From Dietzia cinnamea NBRC 102147 (GTDB lineage Bacteria; Actinomycetota; Actinomycetes; Mycobacteriales; Mycobacteriaceae): 51,285 nucleotides of DNA. Each line of letters starts with the position of its first letter. The first letter of the stretch is position 1. Positions 31,687 through 43,260 of this stretch are shown piece after piece. Made by a program: the position numbers and the translations under genes. Location: the NCBI RefSeq assembly GCF_001571065.1, contig NZ_BCSW01000023.1:1-51285 (forward strand), written 5' to 3'. The notes below the pieces were generated by a model that searched no databases, was not told where the DNA came from, and saw only the letters and a list, made by a program, of their open reading frames with translations.

Positions 31687-34600
31687 ATGACCTCTCTTCT
31701 CGGCCCCTCGAGCGGCACCCACGACGACTTCCCCCGGTTCGGCCGGGCGGACGCCGGATCGTTCTCCCTCTCCGACCGCTACACGCGCGAGAGCGGCACC
31801 ATCTACCTGACGGGAATCCAGGCGCTCGTCCGGACGGTCCGCGACCGTGCCCGGCTGGACCGGCGCCAGAACCTGCTCACCGCGAGCCTGGTGAGCGGCT
31901 ACGAGGGATCCCCTCTCGCCGGCTACGACCTCGAGCTGGCCCGGCGTGCGGAGTTCCTCGACCCGTTCGACATCGTGCACCGTCCGGCCCTCAACGAGGA
32001 GGCCGGCGCGACGGCCGTGATGGGCTCGCAACTGGCACGCCGCACCGGCACCCTGCGCGCGACCGCCCACACCCGCGGCGCCCCGCTGCAGGGCGTGGTG
32101 GGCTACTGGTACGGCAAGGCGCCGGGCCTGGACCGCGCCACCGACGCCTTACGGCACGCCAACCTCATCGGCACCGATCCGAACGGCGGTGCCGTGGTGA
32201 TGGTGGGCGACGACCCCGGGGCCAAGTCCTCGACCGTGCCGTGCGCGTCGGAGCTCGCTCTCGCCGACCTCTACATGCCCACCCTGTACCCGGCCGATTC
32301 GCAGGACGTCCTCGACTTCGGCGTGCACGCCGCGATCCTCTCCCGCGTCTCCGGGCTCTGGTCGGCGCTGAAGATCTCCGCGCACGTGGCGGACGCCTCC
32401 TCGACCGCGCTCGTGGACCCCGACCGGATCCTGCCCGTCTACGGCGATCTCGGCACCAGTCCGCACGTGCCCTCCGGGCACCTCCTGGGCTCGAACCTCA
32501 TGGAGCTCGAGCAGAACCAGCTCACCATCCGCCTCCCCCGCGCCCTGGAGTACGCCCGCCTCAACCGGCTCAACCGGATCGTGCAGGCGACGGCCGACGA
32601 CCGGATCGGGATCGTCGCGGCCGGCAAGACGTATCTCGACGTGCGGGAATCGCTGCGCCGTCTCGGGATCGGCGACGACGAGCTGGGCCGGCGGGGGATC
32701 CGGATCCTCAAGCTCGGCTTGATCTACCCGCTCGAGCGCACGATCCTCGACGAGTTCATGTCCGGGCTCGACGAGGTGATCGTCGTGGAGGAGAAGCGCG
32801 ACTTCATCGAGACCATGATCCGGGACATCCAGTTCCGCAAGCCCGGGGTGGCGAACGTCGTCGGCAAGGCCCACGAGGACGGGTCGACCCTGTTCAGCCG
32901 CTTCGGCGAGCTCGATGTGGACTCGGTGACCCGCGGGCTCGCGCAGCGGCTCGGCACCGTCCACGGGATCGCCTCCGCCAGCGCCTGGCTCGACGGCCCG
33001 GGGCGCGTCCGCACCCGCATCGCGCTGCCCCTCGCCGCGTCGCGCACCCCATACTTCTGCTCGGGCTGCCCGCACAACAGCTCGACCAAGGTCGCGGACG
33101 GGACGCTCGTCGGCGGCGGGATCGGCTGCCACGCGATGGTGCTCATGATGGACGAACAGCAGGTCGGCCACGTCACCGGCGTCACCCAGATGGGCGGCGA
33201 GGGGATCCAGTGGACGGGGATGGCGCCGTTCCTCGACGAGCGGCACATGGTGCAGAACGTCGGCGACGGCACCTTCATGCACTCCGGGTCACTCGCGCTG
33301 CGGGCGGCGGTGGCCTCCGGGGACAACATCACCTACAAGCTGCTCTACAACGGCACGGTCGCCATGACCGGCGGGCAGGACCCGGTCGGCGAGATGAGCC
33401 TGCCGGAGATCCTGCGTCTGCTGCAGGCGGAGAAGGTCGCGAAGATCGTCGTCACGACCGACAACGTCAAGGCGACCCGGGCCCGCGGACTGCCGCGCGG
33501 CGTGGAGGTCCGCGACCGCACGGAGACCCTCGAGGTCCAGCAGGAACTCGCCGCCGTGCCCGGAGTGACGGTGCTGGTCCACGATCAGTACTGCGCTGCG
33601 GAGAAGCGCCGCCACCGCAAGCGCGGCGACTATCCCACGCCGGAGCAGCGCGTGGTGATCAACGAACGCATCTGCGAGGGCTGTGGTGACTGCGGCAAGA
33701 AGTCCAACTGCCTGTCCGTGCACCCGGTCGACACCGAGTTCGGGCGCAAGACGCAGATCGACCAGTCGACGTGCAACCTCGACTTCTCGTGTCTGCAGGG
33801 TGACTGTCCCGCCTTCGTGACCGTTGTGCCCGGGGCCCACACCGAGCGTGTGGCCATCGCGCCGTCGCTGGGCGCGGCGGATCTGCCCGAACCCGAGCGC
33901 GCCCACATCGACGCGGAGCGCGGGTTCTCGCTGCGGCTGACGGGCATCGGCGGGACCGGGATCGTCACCGTCTCGGCGGTGCTGGCCACGGCGGCCGTGC
34001 TCGACGGCAACTCGGCCAGGACCCTCGATATGACCGGCCTGGCGCAGAAGGGCGGCGCGGTGGTCTCCGACGTCCGCGTCTCCCGGTCGCCCGTGGAGCA
34101 GCCCCCCAAGATCGGGGCGGGCGACTGCGATCTCTACCTGTGCTGCGACGGGCTCGTGGGTGCCGACGACAAGCACCTCAAGGTCGCCCACCCGGAGCGG
34201 ACGACGGCGGTCGTGTCCACCACGCGGACCCCCACCGGGAAGATGGTGATCGACACCTCCGAGCACTACCCCGCCACGTCGGACATCCAGGCCGCCATCG
34301 ACCGGGCCTCCGCACGCGGCATCTACCTCGATCCGGGCGAGCTCACGGAGAAGCTCTTCGGCTCCACGCAGACGGCCAACATGTTCATGGTGGGCGCGGC
34401 GTACCAGAGCGGGGCCCTTCCCATCTCGGCCGGGTCGATCGAGCGGGCCGTCGAGCTCAACGGCGTCGCGGTCGAGTCGAACCTCCAGGCGTTCCGTCGG
34501 GGTCGGCAGGCCGTGGCGGATCCGCAGGCGCTGTCCGCGCTGCTCGACGGGCTTCACCGCCCGGCGACCGACGCCACCTCCGGGACGCACCAGCCCTCCC

Positions 34601-35304
34601 CCGTCGCCGCGCGGGTGCTCGCCGGACTCGGCGCGGAGGCCTCGGACGAGCTACGCGCCGTGGTGGCCCGGCGGGTCGACGAGCTCGTCGCCTACCAGGA
34701 CGAGGCGTACGCCGCCGACTACGTCCGGCGGGTGGAAGCGGTGCGCCACGCCGAGACGCTGCATCACGGCACCCCGGCGGGCCCGGCGTCCGAGCCGCTC
34801 GCCCTGGCGGTGGCGCGGAACCTGTTCAAGCTGATGGCCTACAAGGACGAATACGAGGTGGCCCGCCTCGCACTGGACCCCGAGTTCGCCGCCCAGCTGG
34901 ACGAGGACTGGGGCGAGGGGGCGGTGGCCAGGCTGCAGCTCCACCCGCCGGCTCTGCGGGCCCTGGGGATGAAGAAGAAGATCTCGTTCGGCCCGAAGGC
35001 CATGCCGGCGATGCGGGCGCTGGCCCGGATGAAGCGGCTGCGCGGCACCCCGCTGGACGTGTTCGGCTACGCCGTGGTCCGCCGGGTCGAGCGGGAGCTG
35101 CTGGACGAGTACCGCGCCCTGGTCGACGAGCTCGTGGACGACCTGCGGCGGACCGGCCCTGCGGGCCGGGACGCGACCTGGCGCGGCACCGCCGTGGCGC
35201 TGGCCGAGCTGCCGGACATTGTCCGCGGCTACGAGGAGGTCAAGCTGGCGAACGTCGAGCGCTACCGCGAGGAGATGGCCCGCCTCCGGGCCGCCCTGGG
35301 CTGA
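31687..35304 (+). CDS. Indolepyruvate ferredoxin oxidoreductase, fused subunits
   Basis: A 1205-residue 2-oxoacid:ferredoxin oxidoreductase that oxidatively decarboxylates aryl-pyruvates (from Trp/Phe/Tyr transamination) to aryl-acetyl-CoA. The pyrimidine-binding half comes first (LTASLVSGYEGSPLAGYDLE, NEEAGATAVMGSQLARRTGT). The TPP domain follows (YFCSGCPHNSSTKVADGTLV, Cys458; GGEGIQWTGMAPFL; KLLYNGTVAMTGGQDPVGEM). A 4Fe-4S-type cluster region has CEGCGDCGKKSNC from Cys663. The gamma domain is RLTGIGGTGIVTVSAVLATA (~750 onward), and the last ~200 residues are a DUF6537-type tail. ATG 31687 is preceded by CAGGTG. It is divergent from the lrp gene that probably regulates it. Confidence 0.95.
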   Translation: MTSLLGPSSGTHDDFPRFGRADAGSFSLSDRYTRESGTIYLTGIQALVRTVRDRARLDRRQNLLTASLVSGYEGSPLAGYDLELARRAEFLDPFDIVHRPALNEEAGATAVMGSQLARRTGTLRATAHTRGAPLQGVVGYWYGKAPGLDRATDALRHANLIGTDPNGGAVVMVGDDPGAKSSTVPCASELALADLYMPTLYPADSQDVLDFGVHAAILSRVSGLWSALKISAHVADASSTALVDPDRILPVYGDLGTSPHVPSGHLLGSNLMELEQNQLTIRLPRALEYARLNRLNRIVQATADDRIGIVAAGKTYLDVRESLRRLGIGDDELGRRGIRILKLGLIYPLERTILDEFMSGLDEVIVVEEKRDFIETMIRDIQFRKPGVANVVGKAHEDGSTLFSRFGELDVDSVTRGLAQRLGTVHGIASASAWLDGPGRVRTRIALPLAASRTPYFCSGCPHNSSTKVADGTLVGGGIGCHAMVLMMDEQQVGHVTGVTQMGGEGIQWTGMAPFLDERHMVQNVGDGTFMHSGSLALRAAVASGDNITYKLLYNGTVAMTGGQDPVGEMSLPEILRLLQAEKVAKIVVTTDNVKATRARGLPRGVEVRDRTETLEVQQELAAVPGVTVLVHDQYCAAEKRRHRKRGDYPTPEQRVVINERICEGCGDCGKKSNCLSVHPVDTEFGRKTQIDQSTCNLDFSCLQGDCPAFVTVVPGAHTERVAIAPSLGAADLPEPERAHIDAERGFSLRLTGIGGTGIVTVSAVLATAAVLDGNSARTLDMTGLAQKGGAVVSDVRVSRSPVEQPPKIGAGDCDLYLCCDGLVGADDKHLKVAHPERTTAVVSTTRTPTGKMVIDTSEHYPATSDIQAAIDRASARGIYLDPGELTEKLFGSTQTANMFMVGAAYQSGALPISAGSIERAVELNGVAVESNLQAFRRGRQAVADPQALSALLDGLHRPATDATSGTHQPSPVAARVLAGLGAEASDELRAVVARRVDELVAYQDEAYAADYVRRVEAVRHAETLHHGTPAGPASEPLALAVARNLFKLMAYKDEYEVARLALDPEFAAQLDEDWGEGAVARLQLHPPALRALGMKKKISFGPKAMPAMRALARMKRLRGTPLDVFGYAVVRRVERELLDEYRALVDELVDDLRRTGPAGRDATWRGTAVALAELPDIVRGYEEVKLANVERYREEMARLRAALG

Positions 35305-35336
35305 CGCCCGACCGCAGCACGCCCCCCACCCCGCGG

Positions 35337-35981
35337 TCAGGACCGCAGGGCCGCCGACGCCATCGTGGTGAGGACGGCGCGCAGGTCGGCCTCGGCCATC
35401 GCGGGCAGGCGCGGGCTCGAGTTGAGCAGCCCGAACACCGCGTGGACGTGCGCGCGCGCCTGAGTGGAGGACAGTTCGGGCCGCAGGCGTACGAGGGCGT
35501 CGACCCACAGTTCGGCGTACTCGCGCTGCAGGGTCCGCACCTCGTGCCTCGGTGCGGCGGGCAGCGAGCCCAGGTCACGGAACTGCACGCTGATGAGGTC
35601 GGGCTCGGTGGCCACGAAGTCGACGTGGACGGCGAGCAGGGCGTCGAGCACCCGATCCGGGTCGCCGCCGCGCTCCACCGCCGCGCGACCGCCGTCGCGC
35701 AGCCGCCGGGAGATGTCGAGCAGCATCTCGGCGAGCACGTCCTCTTTGGAGGAGAAGTAGCGGTACATGCCGGGGCCGGAGATTCCCACTTCGGCGCCGA
35801 TGTCATCGAGGCGCACGGCGTGGAATCCGCGGCGGGCCATGAGTCGGGCCGCGGCGGCGAGGATCTCGCCCCGCCGTCGCGCCTTGGCCTGGGCGCGCGG
35901 GGTCAGCGGGGCCGCACCGACTGCCCCGTCGACTGCCCCGCTGCCGCCCGCCCCGCTGCCCGCCGCACCGGTGCCCGCCAT
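35337..35981 (-). CDS. TetR-family transcriptional regulator
   Basis: A 214-residue TetR protein. After a Gly/Ala-rich start of ~25 residues comes the [63 protein letters not shown]. The C-terminal ligand-binding region includes [20 protein letters not shown], a pattern I associate with TetR proteins of fatty-acid and branched-chain catabolism in mycobacteria (Rv2506-like). It starts one base after the purH stop and is probably cotranscribed. Its target is unknown; the orphan operator at 27586 is a testable candidate. Confidence 0.85.
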   Translation of the reverse strand: MAGTGAAGSGAGGSGAVDGAVGAAPLTPRAQAKARRRGEILAAAARLMARRGFHAVRLDDIGAEVGISGPGMYRYFSSKEDVLAEMLLDISRRLRDGGRAAVERGGDPDRVLDALLAVHVDFVATEPDLISVQFRDLGSLPAAPRHEVRTLQREYAELWVDALVRLRPELSSTQARAHVHAVFGLLNSSPRLPAMAEADLRAVLTTMASAALRS

Positions 35982-35982
35982 G

Positions 35983-37535
<1,553 letters not shown>

Positions 37536-37539
<4 letters not shown>

Positions 37540-38165
37540 TTCAGGTGCACCTTTCGACCTTCGATGTGGAGTCGGCCGCGGGCGGCGGCCGCGAGGACGT
37601 CGACGAGCAGTTCGCGCTCGACGACCTTGATGCGTTCGTGGAGGGTGGGCTCGGTGTCGTCGGGGAGGATCTCGACGGCGCGCTGGGCGATCACCGGGCC
37701 GGTGTCGACCCCGACGTCGACCAGGTGCACGGTGCAGCCGGTGACCCGTACCCCGTACGCGAGCGCGTCGCGGACGGAGTGCGCGCCGGGGAACGACGGC
37801 AGCAGCGCGGGGTGGGTGTTGACGACGCGGTCGGCGAAGCGACCCAGGAACTCGGCGCCGAGGATGCGCATGAACCCGGCCGACACGACCCAGTCGGGCG
37901 CGAACCGTGCCACGGCCTCGGCGAGGGCGAGGTCCCAGGCGGCGCGGTCCGGATGGTCACCGGGACGGAGGACGGCGGTGGATATGCCGGCGCGGTCGGC
38001 GCGGGCGACGGCCTCGCAGTCGCGGTCGGAGACGAGCGCGATGACGCGGTACGGGCAGTCGCCTGCCGCCGCGGCGTCGAGAACGCTCTGGGCGAGGGTG
38101 CCGGAGCCGGAGGCCAGCAGCACGATCCCGCAGGACCCGCCACCGGAGGACTCGGTTTCCGCCAC
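37536..38165 (-). CDS. purN: Phosphoribosylglycinamide formyltransferase
   Basis: A 209-residue GAR transformylase using 10-formyl-THF. [20 protein letters not shown] is the GAR-binding loop, and [20 protein letters not shown] is conserved. [20 protein letters not shown] holds the catalytic Asn and His, and [20 protein letters not shown] holds the catalytic Asp. It is the first gene of the purN-purH-tetR operon and follows perM by 62 bases, as in M. tuberculosis Rv0955-Rv0957. Confidence 0.97.
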
Positions 38166-38227
38166 CTGCTGCGCTCCCGCCCGTCGATCCGGCGGCCCGC
38201 CGGTCGCGCGGGCCTCGTCTGGGGAGT

Positions 38228-39826
38228 CTAGTCGGCCGGTCTCGGCTCCTCGTCAGGCAGACCGGTCGAATCGTCCTCGGCGGGCTCAGCGGCGTCCCCG
38301 GCGACCTCCTCGGCCGGCTCCTCGCTCGGCTTCCCTGTCGGCTCGTCTACCGGCTCGCCAGCCTGCTCCCCTGCCGGCTCGTCAGCGACGGGCGGGTCCT
38401 CGGCCGCCGCATCCGATGGCGGGTCCGCGTCCACCGCGGTGTCGGTCTCAGGGGTTCCGTCGAGGTCGGCCGCCGCGCCCTCGGAGTGATCGGTGTCGGC
38501 TCCGAGGTGATCGACCTCGTCGTCGTCGCCCTCCCGGGCGTCGTCGTCCCCGCCGACCCCGACCGGGGCGATCACGTCGTCGGACACCGTCCCCGCACGG
38601 CGGCGGCGACGCTCGAGCTCGCTCTCCGCGCGCTCCCGGCGCCGCGTCAGGCCCGCCAGGGACAGGGCGATGGTCGCCGACCCGATGATGCCGAACAGCA
38701 ACAGACCCATGCCCGCCGCGATGAGCGACCCCGTGCCCACCGTGCCGAGCACACCGAGCTCGCCCCCGGCCACGACAGGGCTCACCGCGATCACCAGCGC
38801 CACGATCGCGGCGGCCAGCCACGCCGCCTTCACCGCGTCTCCGGTCGTCCGGAACCAATGCGCCACCGACCGCGCCAACGCCGCCGCCAGGACCACCGTC
38901 ACCAGCAACAGCCCCTGCACCGCCCAGTGCGGGGTGGTGGTGGGCAGCACGGCAGCCAGCGGGACCTCCGGCATCGGGCCGCGCGACACAGCGAAGACGC
39001 TGTACGAGGCCTGGCCCAGATGCGCCTCCCCGCCCACGAGCAGGGACGCGGCGCCGATCACCACGTTGGGCAGATACGCCGCCGAGATCGCGGTGAGCGC
39101 GGCCGTCCCCACGACGTCCTTACCGATCCCCAGCGCCGCCGCGACGGGCTCCCACGCCGCCACGAGGCCGACCAGGACCAGTAGGGTCGCGACCGCCCAG
39201 GCCGCGGCGACGAACGCCGCTCCGAGGTGGATGCCGCCGCGGACCCACAGCGGCACGACCTCGCGCAGGTCGCGCCGGAAGTACAGCCACACCCCCAGGC
39301 CCGCCCCGGCGATGGCCACAGCCGCCGTCCACCCCAGCGCCGACGGCAGGGACGACTCCCGCACCGCGAAGTCCGACGCCGCGGAGCCCACGAGCAGAGT
39401 CGCCAGACCGGTGAGCAGCAGACCCGCCACCGTCACGCCGGCCACCGCCGCTCCGGCCTCGCGCGCGCCCGGCTGCTCCACGTCCGCCAGCACCGCGCGG
39501 GTCTGACGCGCCAACACCGCCGCGTAGAGCACCGGCGGCAGCAGCGGGAGGAATCCCAACTCGATGGTGTCCACCACCAGCGGGACGCGGTTGAGCACCA
39601 ACCACTCCACGGCGACCACGGCGAACAACGAGTCGAACCCGTCGGAGGTGAACACCAGCACGCCCAGGGTCAGCGCGGCCAACACGAGCACGGTCACGAT
39701 GACGGGCAGCGCCGCGGCCGCCGCCGTCCACAGCAGCGAACGGGCGCCCGCGGGAGACCGTCGGGCGGCGGGGCGGATGACGCGTGGGGGGCTCACGCTG
39801 ACCACCGTAGAGAGCCGGTCCGACAT
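38228..39826 (-). CDS. perM: PerM-like integral membrane protein (DUF6350 family)
   Basis: A 532-residue protein with about ten to twelve membrane helices over the first ~390 residues (e.g. ALPVIVTVLVLAALTLGVLV, LLLVTVVLAAALARSVAHWF, GMGLLLFGIIGSATIALSLA). A ~130-residue acidic, Pro/Glu/Ala-rich cytoplasmic tail follows. The position between sucCD and purNH corresponds to Rv0955 of M. tuberculosis, named PerM and linked to persistence and cell division through FtsB stability. ATG 39826 is preceded by GGGGGTGGG; a GTG at 39841 is also possible. The acidic tail is unlike any enzyme domain and may be a docking region. Confidence 0.75.
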   Translation of the reverse strand: MSDRLSTVVSVSPPRVIRPAARRSPAGARSLLWTAAAAALPVIVTVLVLAALTLGVLVFTSDGFDSLFAVVAVEWLVLNRVPLVVDTIELGFLPLLPPVLYAAVLARQTRAVLADVEQPGAREAGAAVAGVTVAGLLLTGLATLLVGSAASDFAVRESSLPSALGWTAAVAIAGAGLGVWLYFRRDLREVVPLWVRGGIHLGAAFVAAAWAVATLLVLVGLVAAWEPVAAALGIGKDVVGTAALTAISAAYLPNVVIGAASLLVGGEAHLGQASYSVFAVSRGPMPEVPLAAVLPTTTPHWAVQGLLLVTVVLAAALARSVAHWFRTTGDAVKAAWLAAAIVALVIAVSPVVAGGELGVLGTVGTGSLIAAGMGLLLFGIIGSATIALSLAGLTRRRERAESELERRRRRAGTVSDDVIAPVGVGGDDDAREGDDDEVDHLGADTDHSEGAAADLDGTPETDTAVDADPPSDAAAEDPPVADEPAGEQAGEPVDEPTGKPSEEPAEEVAGDAAEPAEDDSTGLPDEEPRPAD

Positions 39827-39842
39827 GCCCACCCCCGGCACG

Positions 39843-39880
39843 CCGCGACCCCCGCCATCCGGGGATGACGGGGGTCGCGG
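39843..39880 (-). terminator. 12-bp stem hairpin after sucD
   Basis: CCGCGACCCCCG pairs with CGGGGGTCGCGG around a 14-base loop. It lies between the sucD stop and the perM start on the same strand, so it separates sucCD transcripts from perM-purNH. Confidence 0.8.
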
Positions 39881-39924
39881 GAACGCTCACGCACGGCCAC
39901 CCCTCACGGGGCCGCCGCGGGTGG

Positions 39925-40827
39925 TCACATGGCGTCGAGGATCTCCTTGGCGAGCTGGGCGGTCTCGGACGGCGTCTTGCCGACCTTCACGCCCGCGGCC
40001 TCGAGGGCCTCCTTCTTGGCCTGCGCGGTGCCGGCCGAGCCGGACACGATCGCGCCGGCGTGGCCCATCGTCTTGCCCTCGGGGGCGGTGAAGCCCGCGA
40101 CGTAGCCGACGACCGGCTTGGTGACGTTGGCCTTGATGTAGTCGGCCGCACGCTCCTCGGCGTCGCCGCCGATCTCGCCGATCATCACGATGACCTTGGT
40201 CTCCGGGTCGTTCTCGAAGGCCTCGATGCAGTCGATGTGCGTGGTGCCGATGATCGGGTCGCCGCCGATGCCGATGGCGGTCGAGAAGCCGTAGTCGGCC
40301 AGCTCGTACATCATCTGGTAGGTCAGGGTGCCCGACTTGGACACGAGACCGACCGGGCCCTTGCCGGCGATGTTGGCCGGGGTGATGCCGACCAGCGACT
40401 CACCCGGTGTGATGATACCCGGGCAGTTGGGGCCGATGATGCGGGTCTTGCCGCCCTTGGCGAGGTTGTAGTTCCACGCGGTGGCGGTGTCCAGGACCGG
40501 CGCGCCCTCGGTGATGACCACGGCGAGCGGGATCTCCGCGTCCACGGCCTCGATGATGGCGTCCTTGGTGAACGGCGGCGGTACGAACAGGATCGTCGTG
40601 TCGGCACCGGTGGCCTCCATGGCCTCCTTCACGGAACCGAAGACGGGCAGCTCGATGTCGTTGCCGTCGGCGTCCTTGTGGGACACGGTGGTGCCGGCCT
40701 TGCGGGCGTTGACGCCACCGACGATCTGGGTGCCGGCCGCGAGCATGCGGGCCGTGTGCTTGGTGCCCTCGCCGCCGGTGATGCCCTGGACGATGACCTT
40801 GCTGTCCTTGTTGAGGAAGATCGACAT
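39925..40827 (-). CDS. sucD: Succinyl-CoA synthetase alpha subunit
   Basis: A 300-residue TCA-cycle enzyme subunit. [20 protein letters not shown] binds Co[21 protein letters not shown] is the signature, and [20 protein letters not shown] holds the phosphorylated histidine (GHAGAI). With SucC it interconverts succinyl-CoA and succinate with nucleotide phosphorylation. It follows sucC by 21 bases. Confidence 0.97.
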   Translation of the reverse strand: MSIFLNKDSKVIVQGITGGEGTKHTARMLAAGTQIVGGVNARKAGTTVSHKDADGNDIELPVFGSVKEAMEATGADTTILFVPPPFTKDAIIEAVDAEIPLAVVITEGAPVLDTATAWNYNLAKGGKTRIIGPNCPGIITPGESLVGITPANIAGKGPVGLVSKSGTLTYQMMYELADYGFSTAIGIGGDPIIGTTHIDCIEAFENDPETKVIVMIGEIGGDAEERAADYIKANVTKPVVGYVAGFTAPEGKTMGHAGAIVSGSAGTAQAKKEALEAAGVKVGKTPSETAQLAKEILDAM

Positions 40828-40848
40828 GTGTGTAAGGTCCTCTGCTTC

Positions 40849-42015
40849 TTACTTGGCGGCCAGCTCGGCGGCCTTGTCGGCGCCGGAGTCCATATTGTCG
40901 GCCAGGGTGACGAGCGGGTGGTTCGCCTCGGCGAGGATCTTGCGACCCTCCTCGACGTTGTTGCCGTCCAGACGCACGACGAGCGGCTTGTTGGCCTCGT
41001 CGCCCAGGATCTCCAGGGCCTTGACGATGCCGTTCGCCACCGCGTCGCAGGCGGTGATGCCGCCGAAGACGTTGACGAACACGCTCTTCACCTGCTCGTC
41101 GCCGAGGATGACGTCGAGACCGTTGGCCATGACCTCGGCGGACGCGCCGCCGCCGATGTCGAGGAAGTTGGCGGGCTTGACGCCACCGTGGTTCTCGCCT
41201 GCGTAGGCGACGACGTCGAGGGTCGACATGACCAGGCCGGCGCCGTTGCCGATAATTCCGACCTCGCCGTCGAGCTTGACGTAGTTGAGGCCGTTCTCGG
41301 CGGCCTTCTGCTCGAGCGGATCGGTGGTGCCCGCATCGGCGAAGTCGGCGAAGGTGTCCTTGTGACGGAACTCGGCGTTATCGTCCAGCGTCACCTTGCC
41401 GTCGAGCGCGAGGATCTCGTCGTTCGGCGTGCGCACGAGCGGGTTGACCTCAACCAGGGTGGCGTCCTCCTTGACGAAGACCTCGTACAGCTTGGCGATG
41501 GTCACCGCGGCGGCGTCCAGCACCTCCTCCGGCAGGTGGCCGGCCTTCGCGATCTCGCGGGCCTTGGCCACGTCGACGCCCTCGGTGGGGTCGATGTTGA
41601 TCTTCGCGAGCCGGTCCGGGGACTCCTCGGCGACCTGCTCGATCTCGACGCCGCCCTCGACCGAGCACATGGCCAGGTAGTTGCGGTTAGCGCGATCGAC
41701 AAGGAAGGAGATGTAGTACTCCTCCGCGATGTCACTGGCCTCGGCGACCAGCAGCTTCTTGACGATGTGGCCCTTGATGTCCAGGCCCAGGATGTCCTCG
41801 GCCCGGGCTCGAGCCTCCTTGGCATCCTCTGCCAGCTTCACGCCGCCGGCCTTACCACGGCCACCGACCTTCACCTGGGCCTTGACGACAACAGGCTTGC
41901 CGATCTCGGCCGCGACCTTCTCGGCCTCCTCCGCGGTGTCCGCGACGCGCCCCGGGGTGGTGGGCACGTCATGCTTCGCGAAAAGAGCCTTTGCCTGGTA
42001 TTCAAAGAGATCCAT
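40849..42015 (-). CDS. sucC: Succinyl-CoA synthetase beta subunit
   Basis: A 388-residue ATP-grasp subunit: [40 protein letters not shown] (nucleotide binding), [20 protein letters not shown] (metal-binding Glu/Asn) and [20 protein letters not shown]. It is first in the sucCD operon. A CRP/GlxR-like site lies 119-134 bases upstream of ATG 42015, which suggests cAMP-dependent control of this TCA step. Confidence 0.97.
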   Translation of the reverse strand: MDLFEYQAKALFAKHDVPTTPGRVADTAEEAEKVAAEIGKPVVVKAQVKVGGRGKAGGVKLAEDAKEARARAEDILGLDIKGHIVKKLLVAEASDIAEEYYISFLVDRANRNYLAMCSVEGGVEIEQVAEESPDRLAKINIDPTEGVDVAKAREIAKAGHLPEEVLDAAAVTIAKLYEVFVKEDATLVEVNPLVRTPNDEILALDGKVTLDDNAEFRHKDTFADFADAGTTDPLEQKAAENGLNYVKLDGEVGIIGNGAGLVMSTLDVVAYAGENHGGVKPANFLDIGGGASAEVMANGLDVILGDEQVKSVFVNVFGGITACDAVANGIVKALEILGDEANKPLVVRLDGNNVEEGRKILAEANHPLVTLADNMDSGADKAAELAAK

Positions 42016-42133
42016 CAGCTCACCATCTTGACGTGGGTAGATTCGCCCGGCCCTGTTGTAAAGCCGAGTCCTGCCTCATCCTAGGCGCGCGGTGTGTCGC
42101 CCGTCGCACCCCGGGGGTATGTGTGTGTATGTA

Positions 42134-42149
42134 TGTGCACTGAATCACA
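42134..42149. promoter_or_regulatory. CRP/GlxR-like site upstream of sucCD
   Basis: TGTGCACTGAATCACA fits TGTGA-N6-TCACA with one mismatch (9 of 10 fixed bases). GlxR is the cAMP-responsive CRP-type regulator of corynebacteria and controls many central-metabolism genes. The site overlaps the end of a GT-rich run. Confidence 0.55.
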
Positions 42150-42226
42150 GCGCGCGTCAGCCCGGGCGCGATCGCCGACGCCCTCTGGCCCCCTCGGGAT
42201 CCTTCCAACCCCTCGAACCACGCGAG

Positions 42227-42240
42227 TCACACCGGTGTGA
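42227..42240. promoter_or_regulatory. 14-bp perfect palindrome TCACACCGGTGTGA
   Basis: A perfect 7+7 dyad lies ~117 bases upstream of the M23 peptidase start. The half-sites are in the opposite orientation to CRP/GlxR sites, so it is not the same motif. The cognate regulator is unknown. Confidence 0.4.
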
Positions 42241-42356
42241 TGCACTCCGCTCCCGCGGGGCGGTCGCCGCCTTGCGAGGCCGTTGCCGGTCCGTTACCTT
42301 GGACGACGTTCATCACGAAAAGATCACGGCGCGACGACAGAGGGGAAACGACCACG

Positions 42357-43226
42357 GTGAGAGAGTCGCATCAGGAAGTAGCAGCGACTCCTGTCGTCAT
42401 TCCTCCGGCCGGTGCGCATCGCGTCGGCCGCCACCGGATGCCCGCGCCGCCGACCGCCCTGCGCGGTCGCGCCGCCGTCCTCGCCGTGGCCGCGGGCGCC
42501 GCGGTCTCCGCCGCCTCGGCGGGCTCCGCGCTCAACGCTACCGGCACGCACTCGGCCGAGGCCGGCGACATCGCCCTGCTGGCCAACGGCGAGCCGGCCC
42601 CCGCCACCACGAGCCCCGCGGCGCCCGGCACCTCCACGCCGGCGACACCGTCCGCACCCGCGCCCGTCGTGGTCCCCGCCTCCGTCGGGGAAACCGACAC
42701 CGAGAACATCCAGTCGGCCATGCTCTACGCGGGCACGGAGATCAACGCGCAGCGTGAGATCGCCGAGGAGCAGGCCCGGCGGCCGAAGGTCTCCCGCCCC
42801 GCGTTCGGCTCGTTCACCTCGCCGTACGCGATGCGCTGGGGCACGATGCACCAGGGCATCGACATCGCCAACGTCAACGGGACGCCGATCCTGGCGGCGA
42901 CCGACGGCGTCGTGATCGACGCTGGTCCCGCCCAGGGCTTCGGCAACTGGATCCGCATCATGTCCGACGACGGCACGATGACCGTCTACGGCCACATGGA
43001 GCGGCTCGACGTCCAGAAGGGCCAGCGCGTGTACGCCGGCCAGCAGATCGCCGGAATGGGTAACCTCGGGTTCTCCACCGGCACCCACCTGCACTTCGAG
43101 GTCCTGGTCAACGGCGGCAAAGACTACGTCGACCCGGTCGTGTGGCTCGCCCAGCACGGTCTCGACCTGGCCACGGGCAGCCTCGCCGGCTCCCACGACC
43201 ACGCCCACGGCTCGCTCGGCAACTGA
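42357..43226 (+). CDS. Secreted or membrane-anchored M23-family peptidase (Rv0950c-like)
   Basis: A 289-residue LytM/M23 endopeptidase-like protein. A hydrophobic export segment (RGRAAVLAVAAGAAVSAASA, ~residues 36-55) is followed by a Pro/Thr/Ala linker, a short helical region and the M23 domain. The domain has HxxxD in GTMHQGIDIANVNG and HxH in STGTHLHFEVLVNGG, the zinc ligands of an active enzyme. It would cut peptidoglycan cross-bridges or serve as a cell-wall-hydrolase activator. GTG 42357 follows AGGGGA by 11 bases. M. tuberculosis Rv0950c lies in the same place beside sucC and uvrD1/pcrA. Confidence 0.88.
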   Translation: MRESHQEVAATPVVIPPAGAHRVGRHRMPAPPTALRGRAAVLAVAAGAAVSAASAGSALNATGTHSAEAGDIALLANGEPAPATTSPAAPGTSTPATPSAPAPVVVPASVGETDTENIQSAMLYAGTEINAQREIAEEQARRPKVSRPAFGSFTSPYAMRWGTMHQGIDIANVNGTPILAATDGVVIDAGPAQGFGNWIRIMSDDGTMTVYGHMERLDVQKGQRVYAGQQIAGMGNLGFSTGTHLHFEVLVNGGKDYVDPVVWLAQHGLDLATGSLAGSHDHAHGSLGN

Positions 43227-43260
43227 GCACACCCGCCCTCGCTGCCCGGCTACCACCGCC

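Larger units (their letters stand above)
42016..42356. promoter_or_regulatory. Divergent control region between sucC and the M23 peptidase gene
   Basis: These 341 bases carry no gene. They include TAGGAT (minus strand, ~42080), a fair -10 for sucCD, and a GT-rich simple sequence (42117-42137). A GlxR-like site (42134-42149) and a 14-bp palindrome (42227-42240) follow. TTGCCG and TTACCT around 42280-42300 may serve the peptidase. I checked for a c-di-AMP (ydaO) riboswitch, found before cell-wall hydrolases in related bacteria, and did not see its conserved boxes. Confidence 0.45.

Noticed and set aside
31587-33689. 700-codon rightward frame within the indolepyruvate oxidoreductase gene
   Set aside because: It is an alternative frame of a gene with clear TPP and Fe-S motifs; its product is Arg/Pro-rich.
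39865-42084. 739-codon rightward frame opposite sucCD
   Set aside because: It is antisense to two unmistakable TCA-cycle genes and lacks family features.
42241-42356. c-di-AMP (ydaO) riboswitch before the M23 peptidase
   Set aside because: Such leaders precede cell-wall hydrolases in actinobacteria, but the conserved boxes and stem pattern were not found.
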